From Mesorhizobium koreense (GTDB taxonomy: Bacteria > Pseudomonadota > Alphaproteobacteria > Rhizobiales > Rhizobiaceae): 64,000 bases of DNA. Each line of letters starts with the position of its first letter. Position 1 is the stretch's first letter. The stretch covers positions 248,001 to 312,000 of the forward strand of contig NZ_CP134228.1 in assembly GCF_031656215.1 (NCBI RefSeq). The letters run 5' to 3'. Below, piece by piece: positions 25,808-35,942 of this stretch. Below the pieces are notes generated by a model, which saw nothing but the letters and a program-made list of their open reading frames with translations, was not told the origin of the DNA and ran no database searches. The position numbers and the translations under genes are program-made.

Positions 25808-26268
25808 ACCAGCGTGAAGAGCCGGCGCGCGGTGTCGAAATCGACCTCGATCTTGCCCGCGAGACGGTCGCGCAAAGTCTGCGAACCCTCGTTGTGCATG
25901 CCGCGCCTGCCCATGTCGATCGCCTCGATCTGGCTCGGCGTGGAAGAGCGGATCGCCGCGTAATAGCTCTCGCAGATCAGGAAATAGTCCTTCACGATGC
26001 GCCGGAACGGCGTCAGCGAAAGGATGTGGGTGACGACCGGCTCGCCATCCTCGCGCGAGACGGCGAACATCAGCTTGGCGTCCACCAGCGAAAGCTTCAA
26101 CCGATAAGGCCCTTCGCCCTCGTCGGCGACCGGATGGAAGCTGTTCTCCTCGACGAGGTCGAAGATGGCGACGGCGCGCTCATGCTCGACGTCGGGCGTG
26201 GAGCGCCCGATCGACGCGTCGAGTTCCACGTCGGTCAGTCGGTCATTGGCGGACGGCCTGTCGGACAT
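25783..26268 (-). CDS. UPF0262 family protein
   Basis: Protein of 161 residues, the normal length for the alphaproteobacterial UPF0262 family. It is recognised by stretches such as [40 protein letters not shown] and [15 protein letters not shown]. It has no signal peptide or membrane segment. It is encoded between hisD and the phosphatase in the murA-hisD block; function unknown. Confidence 0.9.
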   Translation of the reverse strand: MSDRPSANDRLTDVELDASIGRSTPDVEHERAVAIFDLVEENSFHPVADEGEGPYRLKLSLVDAKLMFAVSREDGEPVVTHILSLTPFRRIVKDYFLICESYYAAIRSSTPSQIEAIDMGRRGMHNEGSQTLRDRLAGKIEVDFDTARRLFTLVCVLHWRG

Positions 26269-26280
26269 GGCGGCAACGGC

Positions 26281-27573
26281 CTATCCGTTCAGCCGGATCG
26301 CGACCGAACGCGCATGCGCCCCCAGCCCCTCCGCCTCTGCAAGCTTGATCGCCGCCGGAGCGAGTTCACGCAGTTGCTCCGGGCCGAGCTTCAGGATCGA
26401 GGTGCGCTTGACGAAATCGAGCACGGAGAGCCCCGAGGAAAAGCGCGCCGAGCGCGCCGTCGGCAACACATGGTTGGAGCCGCCGACATAATCGCCGATC
26501 ACTTCGGGCGTGTGCCGCCCGATGAAAACCGCACCGGCGTTGCGGATCCTCGCCAGGAAAGGTTCCGGGTCGCGCATCGCCAGTTCGAGGTGCTCGGCGG
26601 CGATGCGGTCGATCAGCGGTATCGCGTCGCCCAGCTTTTCCATGACGACAATCGCGCCGAAATCGCGCCAGCTCGCCTCGGCTATTTCCCTTCGGGGCAG
26701 GTGCTTAAGCTGGCTTTCAACACATCGGGCGACCGCCTTGCCGAAATCCTCGTTATCGCAGATCAGAACGGATTGCGCCGCCGTGTCGTGCTCGGCCTGC
26801 GCCAAAAGATCGGCGGCGATCCAGTCCGGGTCGTTCTCCGCGTCGGCGACGACCAGCACTTCGGAAGGCCCGGCGATCATGTCGATGCCGACCGTGCCGA
26901 AGACCTGCCGCTTGGCGGCGGCCACATAAGCGTTGCCGGGGCCGACGATCTTGGCGACCGGCGCCACCGATTGCGTGCCGTAAGCGAGCGCCGCGACGGC
27001 CTGCGCACCGCCCATCCGGTAGATTTCAAAAACTCCGGCGATGCGTGCTGCAACCAGCACCAACGGGTTGAGCGCACCGCCGGGAGCGGGCACGGCCATC
27101 GCGATCCTCTCCACGCCCGCGACACGCGCCGGCACGGCATTCATCAGCACCGAACTCGGATAGCTCGCCGTTCCGCCCGGAACGTAGAGCCCGACCGACT
27201 GGATCGCCGTCCAGCGCGAGCCGAGCTCGACGCCGATCGGATCGGTATAGCGGTCGTCCTTCGGCTTCTGCCGCTCATGATGCGCCCGGATGCGCCCATG
27301 CGCGATCTTCAAGGCATCCACGGTCGCCGAGTCGGCCGAGGCCATGGCCGCGTCGATCTCGTCCTCACCGACAAGGAGCGGCGTGCGTTCAAGGTCGAGC
27401 CTGTCGAATTTCCTTGAATAGTCGAACAGCGCAGCGTCACCCTCATCACGCACGCGCCGGATGATCTCGCGCACGGCGGCGTCGACATCCTCCGAGACCT
27501 CGCGCTTGGCGGCGAGAAGGGCGGCGAATTCGGCTTCGAAATCCGGGCTTTTATGGTCGAGCGTGCGGGCCAT
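26281..27573 (-). CDS. hisD: Histidinol dehydrogenase
   Basis: Protein of 430 residues catalysing the last two steps of histidine synthesis (L-histidinol to L-histidine, NAD and Zn dependent). Visible family motifs are [69 protein letters not shown] and the catalytic Glu-His in [11 protein letters not shown] 27573 is chosen from the homology start ([16 protein letters not shown]); the frame is open far upstream, but that part overlaps the DUF2948 gene and is not coding. Confidence 0.97.
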   Translation of the reverse strand: MARTLDHKSPDFEAEFAALLAAKREVSEDVDAAVREIIRRVRDEGDAALFDYSRKFDRLDLERTPLLVGEDEIDAAMASADSATVDALKIAHGRIRAHHERQKPKDDRYTDPIGVELGSRWTAIQSVGLYVPGGTASYPSSVLMNAVPARVAGVERIAMAVPAPGGALNPLVLVAARIAGVFEIYRMGGAQAVAALAYGTQSVAPVAKIVGPGNAYVAAAKRQVFGTVGIDMIAGPSEVLVVADAENDPDWIAADLLAQAEHDTAAQSVLICDNEDFGKAVARCVESQLKHLPRREIAEASWRDFGAIVVMEKLGDAIPLIDRIAAEHLELAMRDPEPFLARIRNAGAVFIGRHTPEVIGDYVGGSNHVLPTARSARFSSGLSVLDFVKRTSILKLGPEQLRELAPAAIKLAEAEGLGAHARSVAIRLNG

Positions 27574-27587
27574 GTCGTGCTGCCGGT

Positions 27588-28022
27588 TCAGGCGAAATGC
27601 GCGGGGCGGGACGAGGTTTCCCAGGCGGCCCCGAGATCGGCAAGCCGCGCCTCGATGAATTCGACGTCGAGCCGGATGGTCGCCTCGCCGGCGAAGACGA
27701 GTTCGATCGTGCCGGCCGGCGCGTCGCCCGGGATGAAGCGGATGGCGAGAAGCGACAGCACGTCCTTGATATTCTCGCGGTCGATGCCGGTGCTCCTGAC
27801 CGAAAGCACATGCTCGAAATGAAGAACGCTGCGCCGTCTTTCGTACTTGCGCCGGAAAAGGCTGCGTTTGCCGTCGCGCACGAAGCGGTTCATCGGCACC
27901 AGGAACCATTTCCGCGCCGGGCTGTAGTCGATGTCGCCGATCTGCATCAGCGCATCCTGCACATGCGCGGAGATGACCTTCAGGTCTTCTTCGTCAAGAG
28001 CGGCAAGCTTGAGCTGGTCCAT
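27588..28022 (-). CDS. DUF2948 family protein
   Basis: Protein of 144 residues from ATG 28022 (MDQLKLAALDEEDLKVISAH), the usual DUF2948 N-terminus; GGCGGAAT precedes it. A conserved MNRFVRDG motif and a run of alternating strands follow. The frame continues to 28067 with 15 more residues that lack family support. It sits 14 bases before hisD and follows murA, the normal alphaproteobacterial context. No function is known. Confidence 0.88.
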   Translation of the reverse strand: MDQLKLAALDEEDLKVISAHVQDALMQIGDIDYSPARKWFLVPMNRFVRDGKRSLFRRKYERRRSVLHFEHVLSVRSTGIDRENIKDVLSLLAIRFIPGDAPAGTIELVFAGEATIRLDVEFIEARLADLGAAWETSSRPAHFA

Positions 28023-28139
28023 GGATTCCGCCCGGGCCGGTGCGTTCAACTTCGGCATGACAATCATGCCGGTACAGGCCTGTGTTATGCGTAACGGGAA
28101 GGTCGCGCAACCGCATTGCGAGTGCCCCGCCCCTTGCCG

Positions 28140-29429
28140 CTATCCGGAGATGCGTTCGATCTTCGCGCCGCAGCCGGAAAGCTTCTCTTCCAGCCGCTCG
28201 AAGCCGCGATCGAGATGGTAGACGCGGTTGACCGTCGTTTCCCCTTCCGCCGCAAGCCCGGCGATGACGAGCGAGACCGACGCGCGCAGGTCGGTTGCCA
28301 TCACCTGCGCGCCCTTGAGCCCGGATACGCCCTCCACGATCGCCGTCTGGCCGGCCAGGCCGATATGGGCGCCGAGCCGCGCCAGTTCCTGCACATGCAT
28401 GAAGCGGTTCTCGAAGATGGTCTCCGTGATGCGCGATTTGCCCTTGGCCATGGTCATCAGGGCCATGAACTGCGCCTGCAGATCGGTCGGGAAGCCGGGA
28501 AAGGGCGCGGTCGTCACGTCGACCGGCCGGATGCCGGCGCCGTTCCGCCTGACCCGGATTCCCGAGTTCAGCGGCACGATCTCCACGCCCGTCTGCTCCA
28601 GCGTGTCGAGCGCGCTTTTCAGGAGCTCCGGCTCGGCGCCTTCCAGCATGACATCGCCGCCCGTCATGGCAACCGCCATGGCATAGGTGCCGGTCTCGAT
28701 GCGGTCGGGGATGATGCGATGGCGCGCGCCGGAAAGCGAGGTGACGCCGTCGATCCTCACCGTCGGCGTGCCGGCGCCCTCGATGCGGGCGCCCATCTTG
28801 TTGAGGCACTCGGCGAGATTGACGATTTCCGGCTCGCAGGCGGCGTTCTCGATGACGGTCTCACCCCTGGCGAGCGCGGCCGCCATCAGCATGACATGGG
28901 TGGCGCCGACCGAGACCTTGGGAAAGGCATAGCGCGCTCCGACAAGCCCCTTCGGCGCGCGCGCTACGATATAGCCGCCTTCGATGTCGATCTCCGCGCC
29001 CAGAGCGGAGAGCCCGTCGATGAAAAGATCGACCGGGCGCGTGCCGATCGAGCAGCCGCCGGGCAGCGAAACACGCGCCTCGCCCATGCGGGCGAGAAGC
29101 GGCCCGATGACCCAGAAACTGGCGCGCATCTTCGAGACCAGTTCATAGGGCGCGGTCGTATCGACGATCTGGCGCGCGGTGAAATGGATGGTACGCGAAT
29201 AGCCGCCGTTTTGATGTTCGCGCCTGCCGTTCACCGAATAGTCGACGCCATGGTTGCCGAGGATGCGGATAAGCTGCTCGACATCGGCCAGATGCGGCAC
29301 GTTTTCGAGCGTCAGCGTGTCGTCGGTGAGGAGCGACGCGATCATCAGAGGCAGCGCTGCGTTCTTGGCGCCGGAGATGGGAATAGTGCCGTTGAGCTCT
29401 CTGCCGCCGGCGATCCTGATGCGATCCAT
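28140..29429 (-). CDS. murA: UDP-N-acetylglucosamine 1-carboxyvinyltransferase
   Basis: Protein of 429 residues, first committed step of peptidoglycan synthesis (PEP + UDP-GlcNAc). Motifs: [12 protein letters not shown] with the Lys-Asn pair near the N-terminus, the active-site Cys126 in [14 protein letters not shown] (the fosfomycin target is a Cys, so no natural resistance is expected from this residue), and [17 protein letters not shown] with the Asp of the PEP site. The EPSP-synthase double-domain repeat is complete. ATG 29429 is the homology start. First gene of the murA-DUF2948-hisD run. Confidence 0.97.
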   Translation of the reverse strand: MDRIRIAGGRELNGTIPISGAKNAALPLMIASLLTDDTLTLENVPHLADVEQLIRILGNHGVDYSVNGRREHQNGGYSRTIHFTARQIVDTTAPYELVSKMRASFWVIGPLLARMGEARVSLPGGCSIGTRPVDLFIDGLSALGAEIDIEGGYIVARAPKGLVGARYAFPKVSVGATHVMLMAAALARGETVIENAACEPEIVNLAECLNKMGARIEGAGTPTVRIDGVTSLSGARHRIIPDRIETGTYAMAVAMTGGDVMLEGAEPELLKSALDTLEQTGVEIVPLNSGIRVRRNGAGIRPVDVTTAPFPGFPTDLQAQFMALMTMAKGKSRITETIFENRFMHVQELARLGAHIGLAGQTAIVEGVSGLKGAQVMATDLRASVSLVIAGLAAEGETTVNRVYHLDRGFERLEEKLSGCGAKIERISG

Positions 29430-29552
29430 GAGAAATTCCGTGATGCGCCCGGTGCGGGCATTGCGGGAGGGCGATCTAGACGATCGCGGATGGCTGTTCA
29501 AGGAAAGACGGTCAGCGAATGCCCCGTACGCGAATCCCCTTCGGCCCTTATC

Positions 29553-29750
29553 CTAGCCGATTTCGTCCTTTTTGTGCACCGACGCGTCAGACACCTGCGC
29601 CGCGGCGATGCCCTCCGGCCTGCGATCGGCCTCGCCTGCGCGGCGCGAGCGCGCCTGCGCCTTGCGCCGCTGGAGGTTCGCACGCAGTTCCTCCGCCAGC
29701 CGCGCCTTGCGATCGGAGCCCTTACCGGCGGCCTTTCCGCTCTCCTTCAA
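29553..29750 (-). CDS. Small conserved basic protein upstream of murA
   Basis: Protein of 65 residues beginning at TTG 29750, with AGGGCGG immediately upstream. It is strongly charged, with a helical RKARLAEELRANLQRRKAQA core and an Ala/Arg-rich tail; similar short proteins follow or precede murA in many rhizobia. No domain or function can be given. The start codon is weak, and the frame is shadowed by a longer plus-strand frame with no support. Confidence 0.55.
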   Translation of the reverse strand: MKESGKAAGKGSDRKARLAEELRANLQRRKAQARSRRAGEADRRPEGIAAAQVSDASVHKKDEIG

Positions 29751-30719
29751 TTTCCGCCCTTCCGCGAACGAATGCCGGTTTCGTCTAACACAGAATACCC
29801 CGGTTGGCAGTATTTCCGTGACTACGCCTCATCCTCGCCACGCTGCCTTCCGGCCCTGGCCATTGCTCAGTCGGGAAGCGGGGCGCGAGGCCGTGCCTTC
29901 CGAATTGAAACAGGTGGCGCGACACGCGCGCCCCGCCGGCGATTTCTGTTCCCGCCTGTTCCGCTGCTCCCCGAGCCTCGCCCTGAACCTGCCGAAGGGT
30001 AGTCACTCCGATCAGATCCAGCGCTCGTCCCGGGGTCTGTGTGCCTTCTACCGGCACGCAGGGGTCATAGTGCCCCCAGGGGAACCTCCAGGCGGGACCT
30101 CCCCGGCCGTGATGCCACGTCAGCATCACGGCGGAGGCGCCGGCTCCTCCCCACGCAATCACCGTCATGATCGGTGTTCCCGATGGGAGGAACCGGCAAC
30201 GATTATGGAGGAAGGGCAGGAGGCGTGGAGAGAAACGACAGAAGAAAAATGCGGAATGCCGGAGATCAGCGGCTTCCGCAGGCTGACAGGCGTAAATCTG
30301 TCCATGTTTTGGCGGGAGGCCCCTCCCTCCGTCATTCCCGGCCTCGTGAGCGACTGAAAGGAGCGGAGAGTGTCGGGAATCCATGCTGTGGCCTTACGGA
30401 CGAACACCAGTGATGAAGAAGTCCTGTCCATTCCGAACCCTCCGGCTCGCGGCACCATCGCTCGGGCCTGGATTCCCGACACTCTCCGCTCCTTTCAGTC
30501 GCTCACGAGATTGGGAATGACGGCGTGTCATTGGCCCCTCCGACAATCGCCGAGGATGGGGAGCCGTCACGTTTGCGCGCAGTTACGGAATGGGCCTCGG
30601 ACAGGCCGCCCTCACTACGTTCGGGCTACCTTCCGGGATGACGTGCGTGGTGGTTTGCCGCCTCCGCCCTTCGGCCGTCGCTGTGCACTATCTGAAAAGC
30701 GGAACCGCGAACGCCGACG
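29751..30719. other. Long non-coding intergenic region
   Basis: About 970 bases without a supported gene, between the small murA-linked gene and the second ABC transporter operon. The open frames on both strands have no ribosome binding site or family resemblance. The clearest structure is the 195-bp inverted-repeat element at 30329-30523. Codon-like bias is absent on both strands. Confidence 0.6.
30329..30523. repeat. MITE-like inverted repeat (55-bp arms)
   Basis: Left arm 30329-30383 and right arm 30469-30523 are inverted copies matching at 52 of 55 positions; the inner 41 bases match perfectly (inner ends GTGTCGGGAATCCA / TGGATTCCCGACAC). The 85-base centre has no gene. The outer arm ends carry CCGTCATTCCC. 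The size and structure suit a miniature inverted-repeat or intergenic palindromic element; no target-site duplication was identified. Confidence 0.85.
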
Positions 30720-31418
30720 CTATACGCCGAGATAGCGCTGGAGGAGATCCGGCTGTTTCTTCAACTCGGCGGCGGGGCCTTCATGGGCGATATGGCCGTT
30801 GTTGATGATGTAGACGCGGTCGGCCAGCGCCAGCGTGGCGGCGAGGTTCTGCTCGACCAGCACGATGGTCTGGCCGGCCTGCGCCAGATCGTGGCACGCA
30901 CGCACGAGATCCTGCACGATGACGGGGGCCAGCCCCTCGAACGGCTCGTCGAGCAGGACGATCTTCGGGTCGCGCACCAACGCCCGCGCGATCGCCAGCA
31001 TCTGCTGCTCGCCGCCGGAAAGATCGGTGCCGCGGCTCGTGCGCCGCTGCTTCAGGCGCGGGAACATGGTGTAGATGCGCTCGAGCGGCCATTTGTTGTC
31101 GGCGGTCAGCCCGGCAAGGATGATGTTCTCCTCTACATCGAGGCTACCGAAGATGCGGCGGTCCTCGTGCACGAGTTGCATGCCGCGCCGCGCGATCGAG
31201 TGCGCCTTCTTCCCCGCCAGTTCCTCGCCGTCGAGCTTGACGCTGCCGGCCTTGGGCGTCACCACGCCCATCAGGCTCTTCAGCGTCGTCGACTTGCCGG
31301 CGCCGTTGCGGCCGAGAAGCGCCACGACCTCATGCTTCTCAACACGCAGCGAAACGTCGAACAGGATGTGGCTGTCGCCGTAGTAGCTGTTCAGGCCGCT
31401 GACTTCGAGCAGGCTCAT
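30720..31418 (-). CDS. Branched-chain amino acid-type ABC transporter ATP-binding protein (LivF family)
   Basis: Protein of 232 residues with intact motifs: Walker A GRNGAGKSTT, signature LSGGEQQMLAIARAL, Walker B IVLLDEPFEGLAP, and the LivF ending DLLQRYLGV. ATG at 31418 overlaps the stop of the fused permease-ATPase gene (ATGA). Last gene of the second Liv-type operon. It would pair with the ATPase half of the fusion protein. Confidence 0.94.
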   Translation of the reverse strand: MSLLEVSGLNSYYGDSHILFDVSLRVEKHEVVALLGRNGAGKSTTLKSLMGVVTPKAGSVKLDGEELAGKKAHSIARRGMQLVHEDRRIFGSLDVEENIILAGLTADNKWPLERIYTMFPRLKQRRTSRGTDLSGGEQQMLAIARALVRDPKIVLLDEPFEGLAPVIVQDLVRACHDLAQAGQTIVLVEQNLAATLALADRVYIINNGHIAHEGPAAELKKQPDLLQRYLGV

Positions 31419-33274
31419 GCCATCTCTCCCTGAACGCCGCCGAGATAGGCTTCCTGAACCTTCGCGTTTGTCTTGATCTCTTCGGGCGTGCCCTCGACGA
31501 GCACGCTGCCTTCCTGCAGCACGGTGACTTTCTCGACCAGTTCGAAGAGCGAGTCCATGTCGTGATCGATGATGATCATCGTGCGGCCCTGCGCGATCGA
31601 TTTCAGGAGCGCCACCGTCTCGACGCGCTCCTGCGGGCTCATGCCGGCGAGCGGCTCGTCGAGCAGGAGGAGGCTCGGCGAAGTCGCCAGCGCCAATCCG
31701 ACCTCCAGCCGCCGCTTCTCGCCATAGGCGAGCTCGGAGACCGGCGTATTCAGCCGCGCATTCAAATTGACGAGAGACGCCGTCTTCGCGACCTGCTGGT
31801 CGAGGCCCGGAACGCCCGACAGGCTCCTGAACAGGTCGAGCTTGAACCTGCCCCTCAATTCGCCGAGCGCGGCGATCGCCAGGTTCTCGCGTACCGTCAG
31901 CCGTTCGAAAAGCTGGTTGATCTGATAGCTCTTGGTGAGGCCGAGCTGGCAGACGTCATTGACGCCCATGCTGGTGATGTCACGCCCCTCGAACACGATC
32001 TTGCCCGAGGTCGGCGGCACCTCACAGGTGAGCATCTTGAAGAAGGTGCTCTTGCCCGCCCCGTTCGGCCCGATGATGCCGCGCATCTCGCCGTGATCGA
32101 CCGTGAAGTCGATATCGCTGTTGGCGACCACGCCGCCGTACCGCTTGGTGAGGCCGGTTGCCTGCAGGATCTGGCCGGACTTGCCGCCGGTCGGGCTATG
32201 CCTTGCCAACGCCGGCTCGGGCGCCGCCCTCACAGGTGCGGGCGAGGGAGGCACAACCGCCGCGGGCGCGGGCGCCGGCTCGGCCTTCTCCGCACCATCC
32301 TTCTCGCGCGTCGCCAGGTGATAAAGATCGACGATGGCACCGACGAGGCCGCGTCGCAGGAAGCAGACGAGCAGCACGAACACGATACCGAGAACGAGCT
32401 TCCAGGTAGCGCCGAGATCGAGCGTCGTCTGGAAGAAATCGCTCATGTAAAGCCAGGCCGCCGCGCCGAGCAGCGGTCCGAACAAGGTGCCAGCGCCGCC
32501 GATCGCGGTCTGTATGACGATCTCGCCCGAAGTCGCGAACATGAAGGCGTCCGGCGGCATGAAGCCCTGCAGCATACCGAGCAGGCCGCCGGCGAAACCG
32601 GTGTACATGGCCGCGATGACGAAGACGGCGAGTTTGTAGCCGTGGATGTTGTGGCCGAGCGCCTCGGCGCGCAGCGGATTGTCGCGAATGGCGCGCAGCA
32701 GAAGTCCGACGGGCGAGCGCACGATCCTGAGCGCGATGACCAGCCCGACGAAATACCAGAACGCGAAGAAGACATACATCGACCAGTTCGAGTCGAACTG
32801 GATCGTCGTGAAACCGAGTTCCAGGTTCGGGGTCGGCACTCCCGGCAGGCCGTTTTCTCCGCCCGTATATTCCGCCAGCGGGTTGAACTCGACGAAGAAG
32901 AACACTTCGGCGATCGCCACGGTGATCATGGCGAAGTAGATGCCGGTGCGCCTGAGCGCGATCAGGCCGACCAGATAGCCGACGACGCCTGCTACGATCG
33001 TGCCGAGGATCAGGGCGACTATCGTATTCTCGAGCGGGGTCTCCGTCAGCATATAGGCCGCGAACATGCCGCCCGTGCCGAAGAAGGCGGACTGGCCGAA
33101 AGAGAGCAGGCCGGTATAGCCGAACAGGAGATCGAAGCCGATCCCGAGCAGGCCCCATATGAGGATGCGGTTGATCGTGGTCGGCGTGAAGCCCAGATAG
33201 GGCAGCACGAAAGGCGCCGCGATCAGCGCGATCGCAGTCAGGATTTCGACGAGGAAGGGGCGTTGTCTGAGCAT
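31415..33274 (-). CDS. Fused LivM permease - LivG ATPase of a branched-chain-type ABC transporter
   Basis: Protein of 619 residues. Residues 1 to about 325 are a LivM permease (GYTGLLSFGQSAFFGTGGMF; cytoplasmic loop SPVGLLLRAIRDNPLRAEAL). About 40 residues of Ala/Pro-rich linker follow. From about 370 comes a complete LivG ATPase: Walker A GPNGAGKST, signature region ELAYGEKRRLEVG, Walker B LLLLDEPLAGMS, H-loop DHDMDSL and ending VQEAYLGG. ATG 33274 is the homology start. The fusion is one open frame with no internal stop, so it is real in this sequence and would tether one nucleotide-binding domain to the permease. Confidence 0.93.
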   Translation of the reverse strand: MLRQRPFLVEILTAIALIAAPFVLPYLGFTPTTINRILIWGLLGIGFDLLFGYTGLLSFGQSAFFGTGGMFAAYMLTETPLENTIVALILGTIVAGVVGYLVGLIALRRTGIYFAMITVAIAEVFFFVEFNPLAEYTGGENGLPGVPTPNLELGFTTIQFDSNWSMYVFFAFWYFVGLVIALRIVRSPVGLLLRAIRDNPLRAEALGHNIHGYKLAVFVIAAMYTGFAGGLLGMLQGFMPPDAFMFATSGEIVIQTAIGGAGTLFGPLLGAAAWLYMSDFFQTTLDLGATWKLVLGIVFVLLVCFLRRGLVGAIVDLYHLATREKDGAEKAEPAPAPAAVVPPSPAPVRAAPEPALARHSPTGGKSGQILQATGLTKRYGGVVANSDIDFTVDHGEMRGIIGPNGAGKSTFFKMLTCEVPPTSGKIVFEGRDITSMGVNDVCQLGLTKSYQINQLFERLTVRENLAIAALGELRGRFKLDLFRSLSGVPGLDQQVAKTASLVNLNARLNTPVSELAYGEKRRLEVGLALATSPSLLLLDEPLAGMSPQERVETVALLKSIAQGRTMIIIDHDMDSLFELVEKVTVLQEGSVLVEGTPEEIKTNAKVQEAYLGGVQGEMA

Positions 33275-33287
33275 CGGATAGCCGCGT

Positions 33288-34163
33288 TTACTCGCGGCCC
33301 GCCGTGCCGAGCAGTCCGTGAGGACGAAGCACCAGCACAAGCGTCATCGCCACGAACAGCATGACATAGGAATAGGCGGGATTGAACATCGAGGTGATGG
33401 AGATGATCTCGCCGGCGATGAGGCCGCCAATGATGGCGCCGGGGAAGGAGCCCACACCGCCGATGACGACCACCACGAAAGTCTGCACCAGGATCGCTTC
33501 GCCGACATCGGGCGCGATGGAGACGACCGGCGCGTTGACGATGCCGGCAAAGCCCGCCGCCATGGCACCGATGCCGAACACCAGCATGAAGACCTTGTAG
33601 ACATCGATACCGAGCGAATCGACCATCACCGAATCCTCGATGCCGGCGCGCACGATCATGCCGATGCGGGTCTTGTAGAGTACGTAGTAGAGCACCAGAA
33701 GCGCGATAGCGACGATGCCGAGCGCGGCAAGCCGATAGGTCGGGTAGAACATGAAGCCGAGATCGGTGATGCCCTGGAATATCGCCGGCGGCGGCGTCGT
33801 CTTCGACAGGCTGCCGAAGAAGAAGCGCACGCCTTCGACGAAGACGATGCCGAGGCCGAAGGTGACGAGAAGCTGGTCTTCAGGCGGCCGTGAATAGAAA
33901 TGGCGGATGATCAGCCGCTCGGTCACCACGCCGACCAGCATCACGAACAGCGAGCCTGCGGCCAGCGCCACGATGAAAGAGCCGGAATAGGTGTAGGCCA
34001 GCCAGCCGGCATAGCCGCCGAGCATGAACATGGCGCCATGCGCCAGGTTGAGCACGCCCAGCGTACCGTAGATGATCGTCAGGCCCGAGGAGATCACCGC
34101 GAGAAGCGCGCCGAGCACCAGCCCGTTGAAACATTGCGATATGAAATTCGCCCAGTTGACCAC
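33288..34163 (-). CDS. Branched-chain amino acid-type ABC transporter permease (LivH family)
   Basis: Protein of 291 residues, with multiple membrane segments and the LivH motif LNLAHGAMFMLGGYAG. The start is GTG at 34163 (VVNWANFISQCFNG), with GGGCGGGAC upstream; an ORF extension of 20 residues to 34223 has no membrane or family character. It forms the heterodimeric channel with the LivM half of the downstream fusion protein, 13 bases away. Confidence 0.92.
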   Translation of the reverse strand: MVNWANFISQCFNGLVLGALLAVISSGLTIIYGTLGVLNLAHGAMFMLGGYAGWLAYTYSGSFIVALAAGSLFVMLVGVVTERLIIRHFYSRPPEDQLLVTFGLGIVFVEGVRFFFGSLSKTTPPPAIFQGITDLGFMFYPTYRLAALGIVAIALLVLYYVLYKTRIGMIVRAGIEDSVMVDSLGIDVYKVFMLVFGIGAMAAGFAGIVNAPVVSIAPDVGEAILVQTFVVVVIGGVGSFPGAIIGGLIAGEIISITSMFNPAYSYVMLFVAMTLVLVLRPHGLLGTAGRE

Positions 34164-34320
34164 GTCGTCCCGCCCTAATCGTGGATCGATTCGAACATTT
34201 CGATGCCGATATCGAAGTTGCATGCTCCCGGCCGCCCGCCGGGAACATGCGTGATTGCGTCAGGTGTGCCGGCACGCCGGCGAAGCGCCCCTCAGGCCGA
34301 GGCCGGAGGGGCAGGCACGA

Positions 34321-35685
34321 TCAGGTATAATCGCCGAGCTTGCAGCCGAACTCGTCAGGCTTCTGCATCAGGCCCTCACCCGGCACCACTTCGAGAACTT
34401 CCCAGAAGTCCTCGTCGTTCTTCATGTCCTTCTTGGCCTTGCCGCGAACGATGACGACCGGACGGATGCACTGGTGGTCTTCGGGCCGGTAGTGGACGTC
34501 GCCGATGAGGGAGGGGATGGTCTCGCCCTTCTCATACTGCTTGATGATGTCGGGCGGGTAGAAGCTGCCCGCCTCCGAAACCATCCGCGCCCACTGGGCG
34601 AAGCTGACATAGCTGTTTTCGGCGCCCCATTCCGGCCGGTAGCCGTATTTCTTCTGGAACGCATCCACGAACATCTTGGCCAGCGGATATTTGTCCTCCA
34701 GCGTCCACCAGAAATCGGTCGCCGCGAACACGCCCTCGGTGATTTCCGCCCCGACTTCCTTGGCAAGGAACGGAATCTGGTAAGGGATGACGAGCGTCAT
34801 CTTGGGCAGAAGGCCGAACTGCTTCGCCTGCTGCGTGGAGAGCACGGCGTCGCGACCCCAGTTGACGTTGACGAGGAACTCGGCGCCGGAATTGGCGATG
34901 TTGGTGAGATACTGGCTGAAGTCCTGCGTGCCGAGCGGCGACACCTGGTTGGTGACCATCTCCCAGCCGGCATGCTCCTTCAAATAATCGTTCACCGACT
35001 TGGTGACGGTGTGGCCGTAGGTGTAGTCCGGCGTCATGAACGCCGCCTTCCGGTTCTTGCCGAACTGCTTCACGAGAACCGGACCGATCGCGGCGGCGGC
35101 GGTCTGGCCGAAGAAATTCTGGCGGAAGCCGTAGCGCACGCAGTCCTTGCCGGTGGTGTCGTTGGAACCGGAGATGCCGGCCACGTACAGGATCTTCTCG
35201 CGCTGGGCGAATTTGTTGAGCGCCACCGCGACAGCCGACGAGGTCGAGCCGGTCATCAGGATGATCTTGTTCTGGTTGATGAAGGTCTGCTCGGCCTGCA
35301 CCGCATTGTTGGGCTTCGCGCCCGAATCGGCCGAGAGAAGCTTCACCTTCTTGCCGAGGAGGCCCTTGTCGATCTTGGGCGCGAACTTCTTCATCAGTTC
35401 GTGGCCCTCATTGATATGGTCGACGGCGAGTTCCCATCCCTTGAGTTCGTCCGCGCCCTGCGCCGCGTACGTACCGGTCAGCGGAACGGCCGCGCCGAGA
35501 TAGACCGTGTCGCCCTGCGAGCCGGCCGGCCAGGTGCCGATCGCCGGCTTGTCGTCGGCGTAAGCCCAGCCGATGGTGCCGAGGCCGGGGATGAACGCCG
35601 CCGAGGCGACGCCCGCGCCGAGTTGCAGCACGTGCCGACGCGAAACGCCGCCCATGCCCTTATTGCCTGATTTGAATTCTGCCAT
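34321..35685 (-). CDS. Branched-chain amino acid-type ABC transporter substrate-binding protein, Tat-exported
   Basis: Protein of 454 residues. The N-terminus has a twin-arginine signal (SRRHVLQLGAGVASAAF), unusual beside the Sec signal of the other binding protein in the window, so it is folded, perhaps with a ligand, before export. The mature part is a LivK-like type I binding protein (AAVPLTGTYAAQGADELKGW, IILMTGSTSSAVAVALNKFA, TPDYTYGHTV). First gene of the four-gene operon; substrate unknown. It is related to short-chain amide/amino acid receptors, judged only by general similarity. Confidence 0.92.
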   Translation of the reverse strand: MAEFKSGNKGMGGVSRRHVLQLGAGVASAAFIPGLGTIGWAYADDKPAIGTWPAGSQGDTVYLGAAVPLTGTYAAQGADELKGWELAVDHINEGHELMKKFAPKIDKGLLGKKVKLLSADSGAKPNNAVQAEQTFINQNKIILMTGSTSSAVAVALNKFAQREKILYVAGISGSNDTTGKDCVRYGFRQNFFGQTAAAAIGPVLVKQFGKNRKAAFMTPDYTYGHTVTKSVNDYLKEHAGWEMVTNQVSPLGTQDFSQYLTNIANSGAEFLVNVNWGRDAVLSTQQAKQFGLLPKMTLVIPYQIPFLAKEVGAEITEGVFAATDFWWTLEDKYPLAKMFVDAFQKKYGYRPEWGAENSYVSFAQWARMVSEAGSFYPPDIIKQYEKGETIPSLIGDVHYRPEDHQCIRPVVIVRGKAKKDMKNDEDFWEVLEVVPGEGLMQKPDEFGCKLGDYT

Positions 35686-35942
35686 GAATTCCTCCCATGG
35701 ATTTAGGTTCTGTAGTTCCAGTTTCTGGCCGTGACCCCGATATGACCGCGTCCCCGCTGTTCCGCCCCACCGCCAGGTAAACGCCGACTCCTCGAGCCGT
35801 TGCAGCCAGAGGCGACCAGGTCATCGGTGGGGAGTATAGGCCGACTGAAAATCGCCGCGTCAATGCAACTTTCGTTTGTCATAGACGGGAAGCGGCCAGG
35901 AATATGCGGTCGAGGCAGGCGCCGGACCGGGCAGGTTTGCGG

